Notes: a model not told the origin generated them from the sequence alone. 64,000 nt of DNA from an uncultured Lachnospiraceae bacterium (GCA_934293575.1 CAKQYU010000004.1:150599-214598), one strand, 5' to 3'. Shown: positions 51,411 through 59,963, numbered from the stretch's first letter. A program made the numbers and translations.

Positions 51411-52595
51411 TTATTGATACATTTGAGCTAATTTCTTAAATACCGGAATCGAACGCTCGACCTTTTCCGTCGGGATACAATAACTGATACGGAAGTGACC
51501 CGGAACACCGAAGGAGTTACTTGGAACTAATAATAAATCCAATTCCTTTGCTTTGTTTGAAAAAGCGACTGCATCTTCTTCTAATGCCTTTGGGAACATA
51601 TAAAAGGTTCCGCCCGGTTCTACACATTCAAATCCCATTTTTGTAAGTTCTGTGTATAAAATATTTTTGTTGGTTTCATATACCGATAAATCCGCTGTTT
51701 CGTAAAGTGACTTGGTAACTGCTAACTGGATGATACTTGGTGGGCAGTTATGACCGATTCCGCGGGAAATCTGACCAAACATATCAACCATGAGGCAGGC
51801 ATCTTCACAGGCAGGGTTTACAGCAATGTAACCGATTCGCTCGCCCGGAAGAGACAGGGATTTACTGAAAGAATAACAGGTAATCGTATTATGGTAATGC
51901 GAAGCAATGAATGGTGCGTCTACTCCATGAAATACGATTTCACGGTATGGTTCATCGGAAATAATATAAATCGGATGACCGTATTCTTCTTCTTTTTCCT
52001 TTAAAATCAATGCTAACTGGTCGATTGTTTTTGTCGAATAAACAATACCGGAAGGATTGTTTGGCGTATTAATCAATACAGCCATTACTTTTTCGTTCAA
52101 CATATTTAAGAATGCATCAAAGTTAATCTGGAAAGATGAAATATCTGCCGGAACAACCTTTAATGTAGCTCCGGTTGAATTGATATATGGATTGTATTCC
52201 GGAAAATAAGGTGCAAAAGTAAGAATCTCATCACCCGGAACGGTAACTGCTCTTGCTGCATGCGCAATTGCACCGGCGGCACCGCTCACCATAAAAATAT
52301 GGTCTTTTGTATAATTCATATCAAAACGTTCATTCAGAGAAGTTGCAACCGCTTCACGTACCGAATCAATACCAAGGCTTGGAGAATATCCATGCAGGGT
52401 TACGGGACTTTCGTTTTGCAATAAACGAATCATTTCATCGGTAAATGACTGAGGAGTATCCACAGACGGATTTCCTAAACTGTAGTCAAAAACATTCTCG
52501 TAACCAATCTCTTTTGCACGTTCACTGCCATAGGAAAACAATTCACGTATAACAGATTTTTGTCCACACATGTCAATATAATGTTGATTTAACAT
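51411..52595 (-). CDS. PLP-dependent class I/II aminotransferase
   Basis: A 394-residue fold-type I enzyme. The key elements are SLGNPSVDTP near the start, the phosphate-binding SGAAGAI, INTPNNPSG, the ISDEPYREI aspartate motif, the Schiff-base Lys K245 in SFSKSLSLPGERIGY and the carboxylate-binding Arg in FRISYC. It probably transfers amino groups between an amino acid and 2-oxoglutarate; aspartate or aromatic substrates are both possible. The ATG at 52595 has GAGG rather far (13 bases) upstream. It is divergent from the DUF6145-like gene and not in an evident pathway operon. Confidence 0.9.
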   Translation of the reverse strand: MLNQHYIDMCGQKSVIRELFSYGSERAKEIGYENVFDYSLGNPSVDTPQSFTDEMIRLLQNESPVTLHGYSPSLGIDSVREAVATSLNERFDMNYTKDHIFMVSGAAGAIAHAARAVTVPGDEILTFAPYFPEYNPYINSTGATLKVVPADISSFQINFDAFLNMLNEKVMAVLINTPNNPSGIVYSTKTIDQLALILKEKEEEYGHPIYIISDEPYREIVFHGVDAPFIASHYHNTITCYSFSKSLSLPGERIGYIAVNPACEDACLMVDMFGQISRGIGHNCPPSIIQLAVTKSLYETADLSVYETNKNILYTELTKMGFECVEPGGTFYMFPKALEEDAVAFSNKAKELDLLLVPSNSFGVPGHFRISYCIPTEKVERSIPVFKKLAQMYQ

Positions 52596-52730
52596 AATTA
52601 AGTATATTACCTCTTTTCATCAAAATAAATTATCTATATCATAGCAAATCTTTAAATGTGTTGCAATCGTTTTATGAATAGGCTAAAATGAATTAGTTTA
52701 TAAAATTTGTTAAAGGTGGATTTGTAATAG

Positions 52731-53075
52731 ATGAGTCAGATGGATGAGAAAAAAGATGGCGTTATTTTATGTGCGGCATCGAAGTATGAGGAAAAATATT
52801 ATTTGAATCCGGATTTTGAGGGCATGCCAACGGCGGTTAAGAATGAATTGCAAGCTATGTGTGTATTATTTACGGAAGATATCGGCGGAATCTTAACGCT
52901 TGAGTTTGATGTGGACGGAAATCTTGATTTGGTTACCATGGCAAATGAAGATGACATTTTATATGATGATATTGGATGCGGTTTGAAGATTCGTCAGCTG
53001 CGTCTTGCAAAACAGGAACTGTTTGAAGCTTTGGAATTATATTATCGGGTTGTATTCCTCGGTGAGCAGATGTAG
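52731..53075 (+). CDS. Conserved hypothetical protein (DUF6145-like)
   Basis: A 114-residue cytoplasmic protein with alternating strands and helices: a central ILTLEFDVDGNLDLVTMA strand region, an acidic NEDDILYDDIG turn and a C-terminal amphipathic helix. I associate it with the clostridial DUF6145 group from memory; no function is known to me. It starts 136 bases from the divergent aminotransferase start, with AAAGGTGG upstream, and lies 29 bases before coaX, so co-transcription with coaX and dusB is likely. A start at the second Met (52740) cannot be excluded. Confidence 0.7.
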   Translation: MSQMDEKKDGVILCAASKYEEKYYLNPDFEGMPTAVKNELQAMCVLFTEDIGGILTLEFDVDGNLDLVTMANEDDILYDDIGCGLKIRQLRLAKQELFEALELYYRVVFLGEQM

Positions 53076-53104
53076 TAAGAATATAGGGAATAGGAGAAGC
53101 GGAT

Positions 53105-53872
53105 ATGTTATTAGCAATTGATATTGGAAATACAAATATAACAATTGGATTATTTAATGAGGATGAGATTTTGGGTACATTTCGTATGACAACCAAAATA
53201 CCAAGAACCTCGGATGAATATGGAATTTTTTTCTATAATTTATTACACAGCAAAGGATATTCAAGAAATGATGTGGATGCAGCAATTATGGCGTCGGTAG
53301 TGCCGGATGTGAATCACCATATTATCAATGGTTTGATTAAGTATTTTAATGTTACTCCGATTGTTGTAGGTCCCGGTATCAAAACCGGTATTAAGATTGC
53401 AATTCCGAATCCAAAAGAAGTGGGTGCTGACCGTATTGTGGATGCGGTGGCTGCATATGAAATTTATGGAGGACCGGTTTTGGTTATCGATTATGGAACT
53501 GCGACAACCCATGATTTGATTTTGGAAGATGCAACGATGGTTGGAGGCGTGACTTCTCCCGGAATCCGGATTGCAGCGCATGCTTTGTGGCAGGATGCGG
53601 CGAAGCTGCCAAAGATAGAGATAAAAAGACCGGACAATGTTTTAGGTAAGGATACCATTTCTTCTATGCAGTCGGGACTTGTATATGGACATATCGGACA
53701 AACAGAATATATCATCCGGAAGATTCAGGAAGAAGCACAGCTTGAAAAGATGACGGTTGTAGCAACCGGAGGTCTTGGAAAGATAATTTTTGATGAGACG
53801 GACAGTATTGATTACTATGATTCCAATTTAACCTTAAAGGGGTTGAATATTTTGTATCATAAACAGGGTTAA
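53105..53872 (+). CDS. coaX: Type III pantothenate kinase
   Basis: A 255-residue kinase that phosphorylates pantothenate, the first step of coenzyme A synthesis. The ASKHA-fold motifs are intact: AIDIGNTNITIGLF (phosphate 1), GVGADRIVDAVAAY-type GADRIVDAVA, IDYGTATTHDL (phosphate 2) and GGVTSPGI with the ATGGLG adenosine loop near the end. Type III enzymes are not inhibited by CoA and use a monovalent cation. AGGAGAAG lies before the ATG. dusB begins four bases after its stop codon, so the two are co-translated. Confidence 0.96.
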   Translation: MLLAIDIGNTNITIGLFNEDEILGTFRMTTKIPRTSDEYGIFFYNLLHSKGYSRNDVDAAIMASVVPDVNHHIINGLIKYFNVTPIVVGPGIKTGIKIAIPNPKEVGADRIVDAVAAYEIYGGPVLVIDYGTATTHDLILEDATMVGGVTSPGIRIAAHALWQDAAKLPKIEIKRPDNVLGKDTISSMQSGLVYGHIGQTEYIIRKIQEEAQLEKMTVVATGGLGKIIFDETDSIDYYDSNLTLKGLNILYHKQG

Positions 53873-53876
53873 GAAG

Positions 53877-54848
53877 ATGAAGGAAATGTTTGATTTAACG
53901 AATAAATTAATATTGGCACCAATGGCAGGCGTGACTGACCTGCCATTTCGTTTACTGTGCAAGGAACAGGGCTGTGATGTTCTGTATACGGAGATGGTAA
54001 GTGCGAAGGCGATTCTTTATAAGAATAAGAATACCAAGCCGTTGATGCGATATGAAGAAATAGAACATCCGATTGGTATTCAGTTGTTTGGATCCGATCC
54101 GCGGATTATGGCAGATATGGCAGCCAAAGTTCAGGAAAAAGGATATGATTTCATCGATATTAATATGGGATGTCCGGTTCCTAAAATCGTCAATAATAAT
54201 GAAGGTTCCGCTCTTATGAAACAACCCGGACTAGTGGGCGAAATTGTATCGGAAATGGTCAAGGCAGTGGATGTGCCGGTAACGGTAAAGATTCGCAAAG
54301 GCTTTGATGAGGATCATATCAACGCTGTGGAAATTGCAAAAATAGTGGAAGAAAGCGGAGGAGCGGCAATTGCCGTTCATGGAAGACTTCGCAGTGAGTA
54401 TTATTCCGGTCATGCCGATTGGGATATCATAAGACAGGTGAAGGAGGCGGTCCGTATTCCGGTAATAGGAAATGGGGATTTGTTGACGCCGCAGGATATA
54501 TTGGATATGAAAGCGCAGACCAATTGTGATGCCTTTATGATTGGGCGGGGGGCAAAAGGAAATCCGTTTATTTTTTCACAGATGAAAACATATTTTGAAA
54601 AGGGTTATATTCCTGAACGTCCCAATCTTCCTGAAATGGTAAAAGTTATGTTGTTCCATGCGAAGATGATGGTTGAATATAAGGGAGAATACGCGGGGAT
54701 TCATGAAATGAGAAAACATGTTGCATGGTATACAACAGGTTTTCCCAATTCCGCACGGTTAAGGGATGAAGTGAATCATGTGGAAAGCTATGAACAATTA
54801 CAGGAGTTGCTTCATTCCTGGGAGCAAACACCTTCTTCTTTTTCGTAA
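53877..54848 (+). CDS. dusB: tRNA-dihydrouridine synthase (DusB type)
   Basis: A 323-residue FMN-dependent TIM-barrel enzyme that reduces uridines in the tRNA D-loop. It shows LAPMAGVTDLPFR at the N-terminus, the catalytic-Cys motif INMGCPVPKIV, VTVKIRKGFD, AVHGRLRSEYYSG and NGDLLTPQ, with IGRGAKGNPF closing the FMN phosphate site. A C-terminal helical domain binds tRNA. It starts four bases after coaX. Its last 37 bases overlap, on the opposite strand, the 3' end of truA, another tRNA-modification gene. Confidence 0.94.
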   Translation: MKEMFDLTNKLILAPMAGVTDLPFRLLCKEQGCDVLYTEMVSAKAILYKNKNTKPLMRYEEIEHPIGIQLFGSDPRIMADMAAKVQEKGYDFIDINMGCPVPKIVNNNEGSALMKQPGLVGEIVSEMVKAVDVPVTVKIRKGFDEDHINAVEIAKIVEESGGAAIAVHGRLRSEYYSGHADWDIIRQVKEAVRIPVIGNGDLLTPQDILDMKAQTNCDAFMIGRGAKGNPFIFSQMKTYFEKGYIPERPNLPEMVKVMLFHAKMMVEYKGEYAGIHEMRKHVAWYTTGFPNSARLRDEVNHVESYEQLQELLHSWEQTPSSFS

Positions 54849-55585
54849 GCAACATTAAGAAGAAACAGTCCGTTTGGCGGAGCAGTGTGCCCTGCAAGAC
54901 CACGATTTTTCCCTTGCAAAATGGCAGGGATGTCCTCGGGCGTTTTGATGCCGAGACCGATTTCAATGAGTGTTCCGGTCAGAATTCTTACCATATTGTA
55001 CAAAAATCCGTTGCCGGTATAAGTAAGCTTTAAAATCCGGCCGGTATGGTCAAAATCAAATTGAATATTGTAAATTGTACGAATACTTGATTTTTTGAAT
55101 CGTTTATTGCTGCAAAAACTTTTAAAGTCATGGGTGCCGATAAGATAACCGGCACCTTTTTTCATTGCGTCAATATCCAAAGGCGTTGCAATGTGGTGTG
55201 CAAAATTTCGATAAAACGGATTTCCGTAAGCGGAACAGTCAATCTGATAGCAGTATGTTTTTTGGACTGCATTTAGACGCGCGTGAAAACGCAGGTCACA
55301 TTCTTCTATGGAACAGATGCGGATATCCTTTGGCAGGTAGTGATTGATATCTGTTAGAAATTTGTCTTTGGTCAAAATTTGCCTGCAATGAAAATGGATA
55401 ACCTGACCGGTGGCATGTACACCGGCGTCGGTTCGTCCGGAAGCGGTAACTTCAATTTCTTCTTCTAAATATTTACATAGTGTTGCTTCTATTTTTTCCT
55501 GAATTGTATTATCGGTATTTTTTTGTTTTTGCCATCCGTTATATTTTGTGCCTTCATAAGCCACAATACATTTATATGCGTTCAT
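54812..55585 (-). CDS. truA: tRNA pseudouridine synthase A
   Basis: A 257-residue enzyme making pseudouridine at tRNA positions 38-40. The catalytic Asp is D53 in SGRTDAGVHATGQV. Other family motifs are GWQKQKN near the N-terminus, FHARLNAVQKTYCYQI, GTHDFKSFC and GFLYNMVRILTGTLIEIG. The ATG at 55585 has a weak AAAAGGA upstream. Its 3' end overlaps the convergent dusB by 37 bases; both reading frames are intact there, so the overlap is real. It is monocistronic and read leftwards. Confidence 0.95.
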   Translation of the reverse strand: MNAYKCIVAYEGTKYNGWQKQKNTDNTIQEKIEATLCKYLEEEIEVTASGRTDAGVHATGQVIHFHCRQILTKDKFLTDINHYLPKDIRICSIEECDLRFHARLNAVQKTYCYQIDCSAYGNPFYRNFAHHIATPLDIDAMKKGAGYLIGTHDFKSFCSNKRFKKSSIRTIYNIQFDFDHTGRILKLTYTGNGFLYNMVRILTGTLIEIGLGIKTPEDIPAILQGKNRGLAGHTAPPNGLFLLNVAYEKEEGVCSQE

Positions 55586-55688
55586 AAATAAAATCCTTTT
55601 TCCTGTTTTTGTATTTCATTATTATAACAAAGAGATGGAAATTTGTCATTTTGTGTGGCATTTACAATAAAATGATAGAAAGAAAAGT

Positions 55689-56540
55689 TTGGATGTGCGA
55701 TTGAAATTAAAAGAAATTGAATATATAAAATTACATTGGGTTTTCAGTGACAGGAATAAAATGATTGTTGAAGAACATAAACTGAAAAACTATGTGGTGC
55801 TGGAAATAATACTGTGTAATCCGTATGGAAAAGATATCGAAGGCTGTAAAAGTAAATGGGCAAAAGAAATAAGAAAATTAAAACGAATACTTCACCGGTA
55901 TCGAACAGGAGCCTGTGCGGTGCATATGGATACCGTGATGGAACAGGTATTTGATAAGCAGGGAATGGCATATCGGGGAAGAAAATGCGAATTGCTGTCA
56001 AACCGGTATCAAATCTGTGGACTATTAAAAGGAAAGGATAATCCTGACAGGAAAAAAATTGTTGTTTATGCCGGACAGGGATTGTTAAGCTTTATGGAAT
56101 TAGAGCAGCTGTTTCTTGCTGTGAAAGACTATTTTGAAGATATAACCGTGTGTCTGAAAAATCAGGATGAAACAGTATTGCGTCTGTGTGAGTTGTTGAA
56201 GGAGGAATGGGGTGTTGTTGTAGAATGTCTCCGACCGGAAGAAGCGGAAAGGAAAACCTATGACGGAGCGATTGCCATTGTAAAGCAATGGTCGGATTCT
56301 GTTTTGCAGGAAATAAAATGTGACAATCTTTTTGTGTTATGTGAGGAGGAATTGTCTACGGATAAGCTCTTTGATGTCACGGATAAAAGAAGGTTTTATG
56401 CCGGTTTTTGTTATGGATATCGGGGAGAAGGCATGCCGTATCAGATGGCGGTTGATTATTTGTATCAAAAACCGGAAAATCCGAAAATTCAGTTGACTTT
56501 CATTGATATTTATGGATTGAAATGTTACAATAAACCATAA
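55689..56540 (+). CDS. Hypothetical protein, unknown family
   Basis: A protein of about 283 residues with no recognisable family. It is soluble, with no signal or membrane segment: a basic N-terminal half (many Lys and Arg, WAKEIRKLKRILHRYRTG), then alpha/beta-like segments (KKIVVYAGQGLLSFMELEQL, DVTDKRRFYAGFCYGYRG) and an IQLTFIDIYGL end. Several Cys occur without a metal-site spacing. The start is uncertain: TTG at 55689, GTG at 55695 and TTG at 55701 are all in frame, and the GGATG at 55691 would favour the last. It precedes the HD-domain gene by 40 bases and may be co-transcribed with it. Confidence 0.6.
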   Translation: MDVRLKLKEIEYIKLHWVFSDRNKMIVEEHKLKNYVVLEIILCNPYGKDIEGCKSKWAKEIRKLKRILHRYRTGACAVHMDTVMEQVFDKQGMAYRGRKCELLSNRYQICGLLKGKDNPDRKKIVVYAGQGLLSFMELEQLFLAVKDYFEDITVCLKNQDETVLRLCELLKEEWGVVVECLRPEEAERKTYDGAIAIVKQWSDSVLQEIKCDNLFVLCEEELSTDKLFDVTDKRRFYAGFCYGYRGEGMPYQMAVDYLYQKPENPKIQLTFIDIYGLKCYNKP

Positions 56541-56580
56541 TGTTGGAGTATATAAAAAGCTTGGATGGGAGGATGCAAAA

Positions 56581-57663
56581 TTGATATACGTTAAGGCTGA
56601 AGATTTGAAAGTTGGTATGCGTCTGGCAAGACCGATTTATAACAAAAAGGGTATATTGCTATATAGACGGAATGATAAGATAACAAAACAGGGTATCGAA
56701 AGTGTTAAGAACTTTGGTTTGATTGGATTGTATATATTAGAACCTGCAGAACCCCTTCCACCAATGAGCGATGAAGAGATTGAATTTGAACGCTTTCAGA
56801 CGATGGCGGTGTTTGTGATTAAAGAGGATTTGAATAATATCATGGGTGGCAAATCTCCGGAGAACTTGATGAAACAGACGGATGAACTGGTTCGGAGATT
56901 TGGAAATCTCTATCGTAAAATACGATTTAACCAGAATTTGCGCAGTCCAGAGGATTATGTATATAAGCATGCATTGAATGTTGCAATCCTTGCGGCGCTG
57001 ATTTCCCACAGAGCGGGATTTGGAGTGGTTGAACAGGCTGAGGTTGTGGTTGCAGCATTGCTTCATGATGTTGGAAAGCTTTCTCTTCCACCGCAGCTTC
57101 GCAGCAAAACAGAGAATTTAGATGATGGAGAAAAAGCAGCGGTCGGCAAATCCGTTTTGCTGGGTGTGGATAAGATATCAAATTCCTTTAAAATGCCGGC
57201 GGGCGTAAAGGGAGCTTTGCTGCAGATGTGCCAGTTGCAATATCTGCCGGATAAGGCGGATGCGAAGGTATCGGATACCGTAAAGGTATTAATGGTAGCC
57301 AATGCATATGATGAATATACTGCAATGAAGTTGGATGAGGATCCGCATACGGAGGTGGAAGCGATACGGATGCTTCAGGAAAATCCGGATAAGTATGATC
57401 CGCAGATGGTAAAGTATTTAATGGACAGTATTCAGATTCTGTTCCCGGGTGTGTGCGTGGAACTGACCAACAAAGAAAAGGGATTGGTTATCCGGGAAAA
57501 TGACAGGGATGTATTAAGACCGATGGTATTGGGATTTGGAAGTAATGAGATTTATAATTTGGAGATTGGAAGTGTCTACAAGGAAGTTCAAATTAAGAAT
57601 ATCATGAAAACAATGGATAATCGTATCAAGGTTGATCCGGAAACTTTAAAAGAATATCTATAA
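56581..57663 (+). CDS. HD-domain protein with degenerate HD-GYP C-terminal half
   Basis: A 360-residue cytoplasmic protein. Residues 1-60 form a small domain (VGMRLARPIYNKKGILL) often found in front of HD-GYP phosphodiesterases. The HD motif LLHDVGKLSLP is intact near residue 164, with an upstream His (YKHALNVA). The second half keeps KVLMVANAYDEYTAM, equivalent to the family's VADxYDAL strand. The HHExxDGxGYP signature expected before it is replaced by LLQMCQLQYLPD, so several metal ligands are missing. It may bind a cyclic dinucleotide without hydrolysing it, or have a different substrate. The start is TTG at 56581 after GGGAGG. A terminator follows. Confidence 0.8.
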   Translation: MIYVKAEDLKVGMRLARPIYNKKGILLYRRNDKITKQGIESVKNFGLIGLYILEPAEPLPPMSDEEIEFERFQTMAVFVIKEDLNNIMGGKSPENLMKQTDELVRRFGNLYRKIRFNQNLRSPEDYVYKHALNVAILAALISHRAGFGVVEQAEVVVAALLHDVGKLSLPPQLRSKTENLDDGEKAAVGKSVLLGVDKISNSFKMPAGVKGALLQMCQLQYLPDKADAKVSDTVKVLMVANAYDEYTAMKLDEDPHTEVEAIRMLQENPDKYDPQMVKYLMDSIQILFPGVCVELTNKEKGLVIRENDRDVLRPMVLGFGSNEIYNLEIGSVYKEVQIKNIMKTMDNRIKVDPETLKEYL

Positions 57664-57666
57664 CAA

Positions 57667-57695
57667 AAAAGAGAAAGGGAACTCCTTTCTCTTTT
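57667..57695. terminator. Bidirectional intrinsic terminator
   Basis: A 12-bp stem (57667-57678 with 57684-57695) with a 5-base loop. It overlaps the stop codon of the convergent CBS-protein gene by two bases. Confidence 0.85.
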
Positions 57696-58101
57696 ATTTT
57701 ACCTGTTGATCACAGAAATATTGAATCACATCCCGCCTGGTTATGATGCCGATAAATTTACCGCAATCATCGACGACAGGAACATAGTTCTGCTGGCTGA
57801 TTTTAGAAAGCATATCCTCGATTTTGGAACTTGCATTCACCGGAGTGTAATTCTGCCGGTGCGGAAGCATACGAAGCGGAAGTGCTTCTAAATTCTTTGC
57901 GGAAAAACTGATATCGTTATGTCTAAAGTACCATAGCAGGTCGCCTTCCGTTAAGGTACCGATGTATTCGCCCTCATGATTCAGAATAGGGATTGAGGAA
58001 TACTTGTGATATTCCATTTTTTCTAATACCTGCCTTAAGTTAAAATTTTCTTCCAAATAAGCTACTTCTGCTTTTGGTGTTAAGAAAAACAATATGTTTA
58101 T
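57694..58101 (-). CDS. CBS-pair protein, probable ATA start codon
   Basis: A 135-residue protein that is just two CBS motifs (SSIPILNHEGEYIGTLTEGDLL and NYVPVVDDCGKFIGIITRRDVI), a module that senses adenine nucleotides or S-adenosylmethionine. There is no ATG: the reading frame is open from a GTG inside the ribosome site (58110). GGAGG lies exactly eight bases before ATA at 58101. Starting at ATA gives a protein beginning MNILFFLTPKAEV, as I recall for related clostridial proteins. A TTG at 58092 is 17 bases from the ribosome site and less likely. The partner enzyme or transporter is unknown. Confidence 0.78.
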   Translation of the reverse strand: MNILFFLTPKAEVAYLEENFNLRQVLEKMEYHKYSSIPILNHEGEYIGTLTEGDLLWYFRHNDISFSAKNLEALPLRMLPHRQNYTPVNASSKIEDMLSKISQQNYVPVVDDCGKFIGIITRRDVIQYFCDQQVK

Positions 58102-58240
58102 TGTAACCACCTCCGTTTTGTCAAAAAGATTAGTTTTACCCCACCTATAGTATATAATAGATGGTCTTGAAAAACAATAAACAAAATATTAAAAGATTGT
58201 GAAATATATAGTGTTTACAAGGGGAAAATGTCGAAAAGAG

Positions 58241-58269
58241 TTGTATTTATAAATGGGGTTTGATAATAT
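58241..58269 (+). promoter_or_regulatory. Promoter of the coiled-coil membrane protein gene
   Basis: TTGTAT (58241-58246), a 17-base spacer and TAATAT (58264-58269), preceded by TGA (extended -10). Confidence 0.65.
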
Positions 58270-58317
58270 ATAAGTGTATGTGTTTAGATGAATTACAATG
58301 AAGAAGAGAGGCATTAT

Positions 58318-59430
58318 ATGCAAGCAAATGTATTTAATGAAAATGTAGATTATTTATATCAGGTGCAAACGGACTTAGAGGCTGTTGAACAGTTGAAAAA
58401 TGAACTGACGGAATACAAAAGTCAGGAAAAGAATCTGAAAAAAGCAATTGTTTCCGAAGAAAAATCCATTCAGAACGAGATTGCGCAAACAATTCAGAAA
58501 AGAAAGAATGAGATGGAAAAGGTGTATGACAGCCGTATTGATGCTAATAAGTCAAAGAACCGGAGTGTGAGAGCGAAAAGAGATCGTGCCAAATCAAAAC
58601 GCATGGATGAAAGAGTATCTTATGAAACTGCGGATCTGACAGAAGAAAACCGTCAGTTGCAGGTGGAGATGAGAACTTTGTTTAAGGCACAGCATGTTCC
58701 TTCTGTTTGTCTGAACGAGTTGTTTTATATGATGTTCATGCCAAAGGGGGCATTGGAAATTATAGGCATGCTGGTTGGATTTTTGGTGTTGTTTGCCGGA
58801 ATCCCGACACTTATGTATCAATTATCGGTAAAGGTATTTTTTAAGGATTTACCAAATATGACCATGATGTGTACACTTGTGGTTTCTATAACGGTATTTG
58901 TATTAAGCATGATTTATATTTTGATGCTTAATTTCGTTAAGCTTATGCATTATGATACATTGCTTGAGGGAAGAACAATAAAAGACCAGATTGCTGCAAA
59001 CAAAAGACAGATGAAGGCAATCCGTAATAAGATAAGCAAAGACAAAGATGACAGTCAGTATGGTTTGGATGCATACGATAAGAGACTGAAGGAATTAGAT
59101 GAAGAACTTGAACAAATCAGTCTCGAAAAACAGGAAGCCATGACATCCTTTGAGAATGAAACAAAACAGATGTTGGTTGATGAAGTAAATGACCGCCGGC
59201 TCAGTAAGTTGGAGGATATGAAACAGGGACTGCATGATATTGAGGAAGAGATTACCCTGTTAGAAGAGGATATTAATGTATCCTCTACGGGAATTACGAA
59301 TAACTATGGTATGGTTTTGGGTGAACTTTGTACTTTGACAAAGGTTGCCGATTTGATTTCCCTGATGGAGGATGGAACGGCGGATACGGTTTCCGGTGCG
59401 ATAGAAGCTTATCGTGGTGCAGGAAAATAA
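58318..59430 (+). CDS. Coiled-coil membrane protein, unknown function
   Basis: A 370-residue protein. An N-terminal coiled coil (about 10-120, rich in Lys/Glu/Arg/Gln) leads to two adjacent transmembrane helices (about 145-168 and 184-206) with a short Lys/Asp loop. A second long coiled coil (about 215-335) and a short C-terminal tail (TVSGAIEAYRGAGK) follow. No family was recognised. Both coiled coils would lie on the same side, probably cytoplasmic, suggesting an oligomeric scaffold at the membrane. The ATG at 58318 has GAGAGG six bases upstream; an ATG at 58288 lacks a site. Its 3' end overlaps the convergent YyaC gene by 22 bases. Confidence 0.75.
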   Translation: MQANVFNENVDYLYQVQTDLEAVEQLKNELTEYKSQEKNLKKAIVSEEKSIQNEIAQTIQKRKNEMEKVYDSRIDANKSKNRSVRAKRDRAKSKRMDERVSYETADLTEENRQLQVEMRTLFKAQHVPSVCLNELFYMMFMPKGALEIIGMLVGFLVLFAGIPTLMYQLSVKVFFKDLPNMTMMCTLVVSITVFVLSMIYILMLNFVKLMHYDTLLEGRTIKDQIAANKRQMKAIRNKISKDKDDSQYGLDAYDKRLKELDEELEQISLEKQEAMTSFENETKQMLVDEVNDRRLSKLEDMKQGLHDIEEEITLLEEDINVSSTGITNNYGMVLGELCTLTKVADLISLMEDGTADTVSGAIEAYRGAGK

Positions 59431-59963
59431 GAATCAATAAAATAAGAATGCAGGGCGGTACCAATGCAGTCGGCTAAGGTCATGACGGTGTGCAGTCTGG
59501 TGCTTTGAAGCAGAACAGAATTTGGAAACCCCGCTACGTTTACAATGCCTGTGATAGACAGATTGCCTATTGCAGGCAATTTTTTATTGACACCTTTTCC
59601 GGGTAACAATGGTTTTTGGCTTATGGTAGCATAACCGATGTGTTCCGGAACTCCAAGGGATGCATCGATTGCAATAATAAACGGATTTTTATATTTTTGA
59701 TAGATATGTTGAATGGTTTCTTCTAAATTAATGGCATGTACCGGATTTTTTAAAGTGCCGTAAACGGGGATGTCGGTAAGGACGGATTGGAGATAATCTC
59801 CGACTAAAGGACCTAAGCAGTCTCCGGTTGCCCGGTCTGTACCGATACATAAAATGACAATCCGATTGGATGCGGATGGGTTTGTCTTTAATATCTGTTT
59901 TAATTGTTTTTTTAATTTTTCAGGAGCGTTTCGCTCAAAGGCATTACAATAGTAAGGTGCCAT
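59409..59963 (-). CDS. yyaC: YyaC-family putative spore protease
   Basis: A 184-residue protein of the YyaC family, related in fold to GPR-type spore proteases and hydrogenase-maturation peptidases. It has VILCIGTDRATGDCLGPLVG, with the conserved Asp/Gly loop, HAINLEETI, AIDASLGVPEHIG and GIVNVAGFPNSVLLQSTRL. It is found in endospore-forming Firmicutes and in some relatives that have lost sporulation. Together with spoVG it hints at a sporulating ancestry; no other sporulation genes lie here. The ATG at 59963 has AGGAGGAGAGGG upstream. The 3' end overlaps the convergent coiled-coil gene by 22 bases. Confidence 0.87.
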   Translation of the reverse strand: MAPYYCNAFERNAPEKLKKQLKQILKTNPSASNRIVILCIGTDRATGDCLGPLVGDYLQSVLTDIPVYGTLKNPVHAINLEETIQHIYQKYKNPFIIAIDASLGVPEHIGYATISQKPLLPGKGVNKKLPAIGNLSITGIVNVAGFPNSVLLQSTRLHTVMTLADCIGTALHSYFIDSYFPAPR

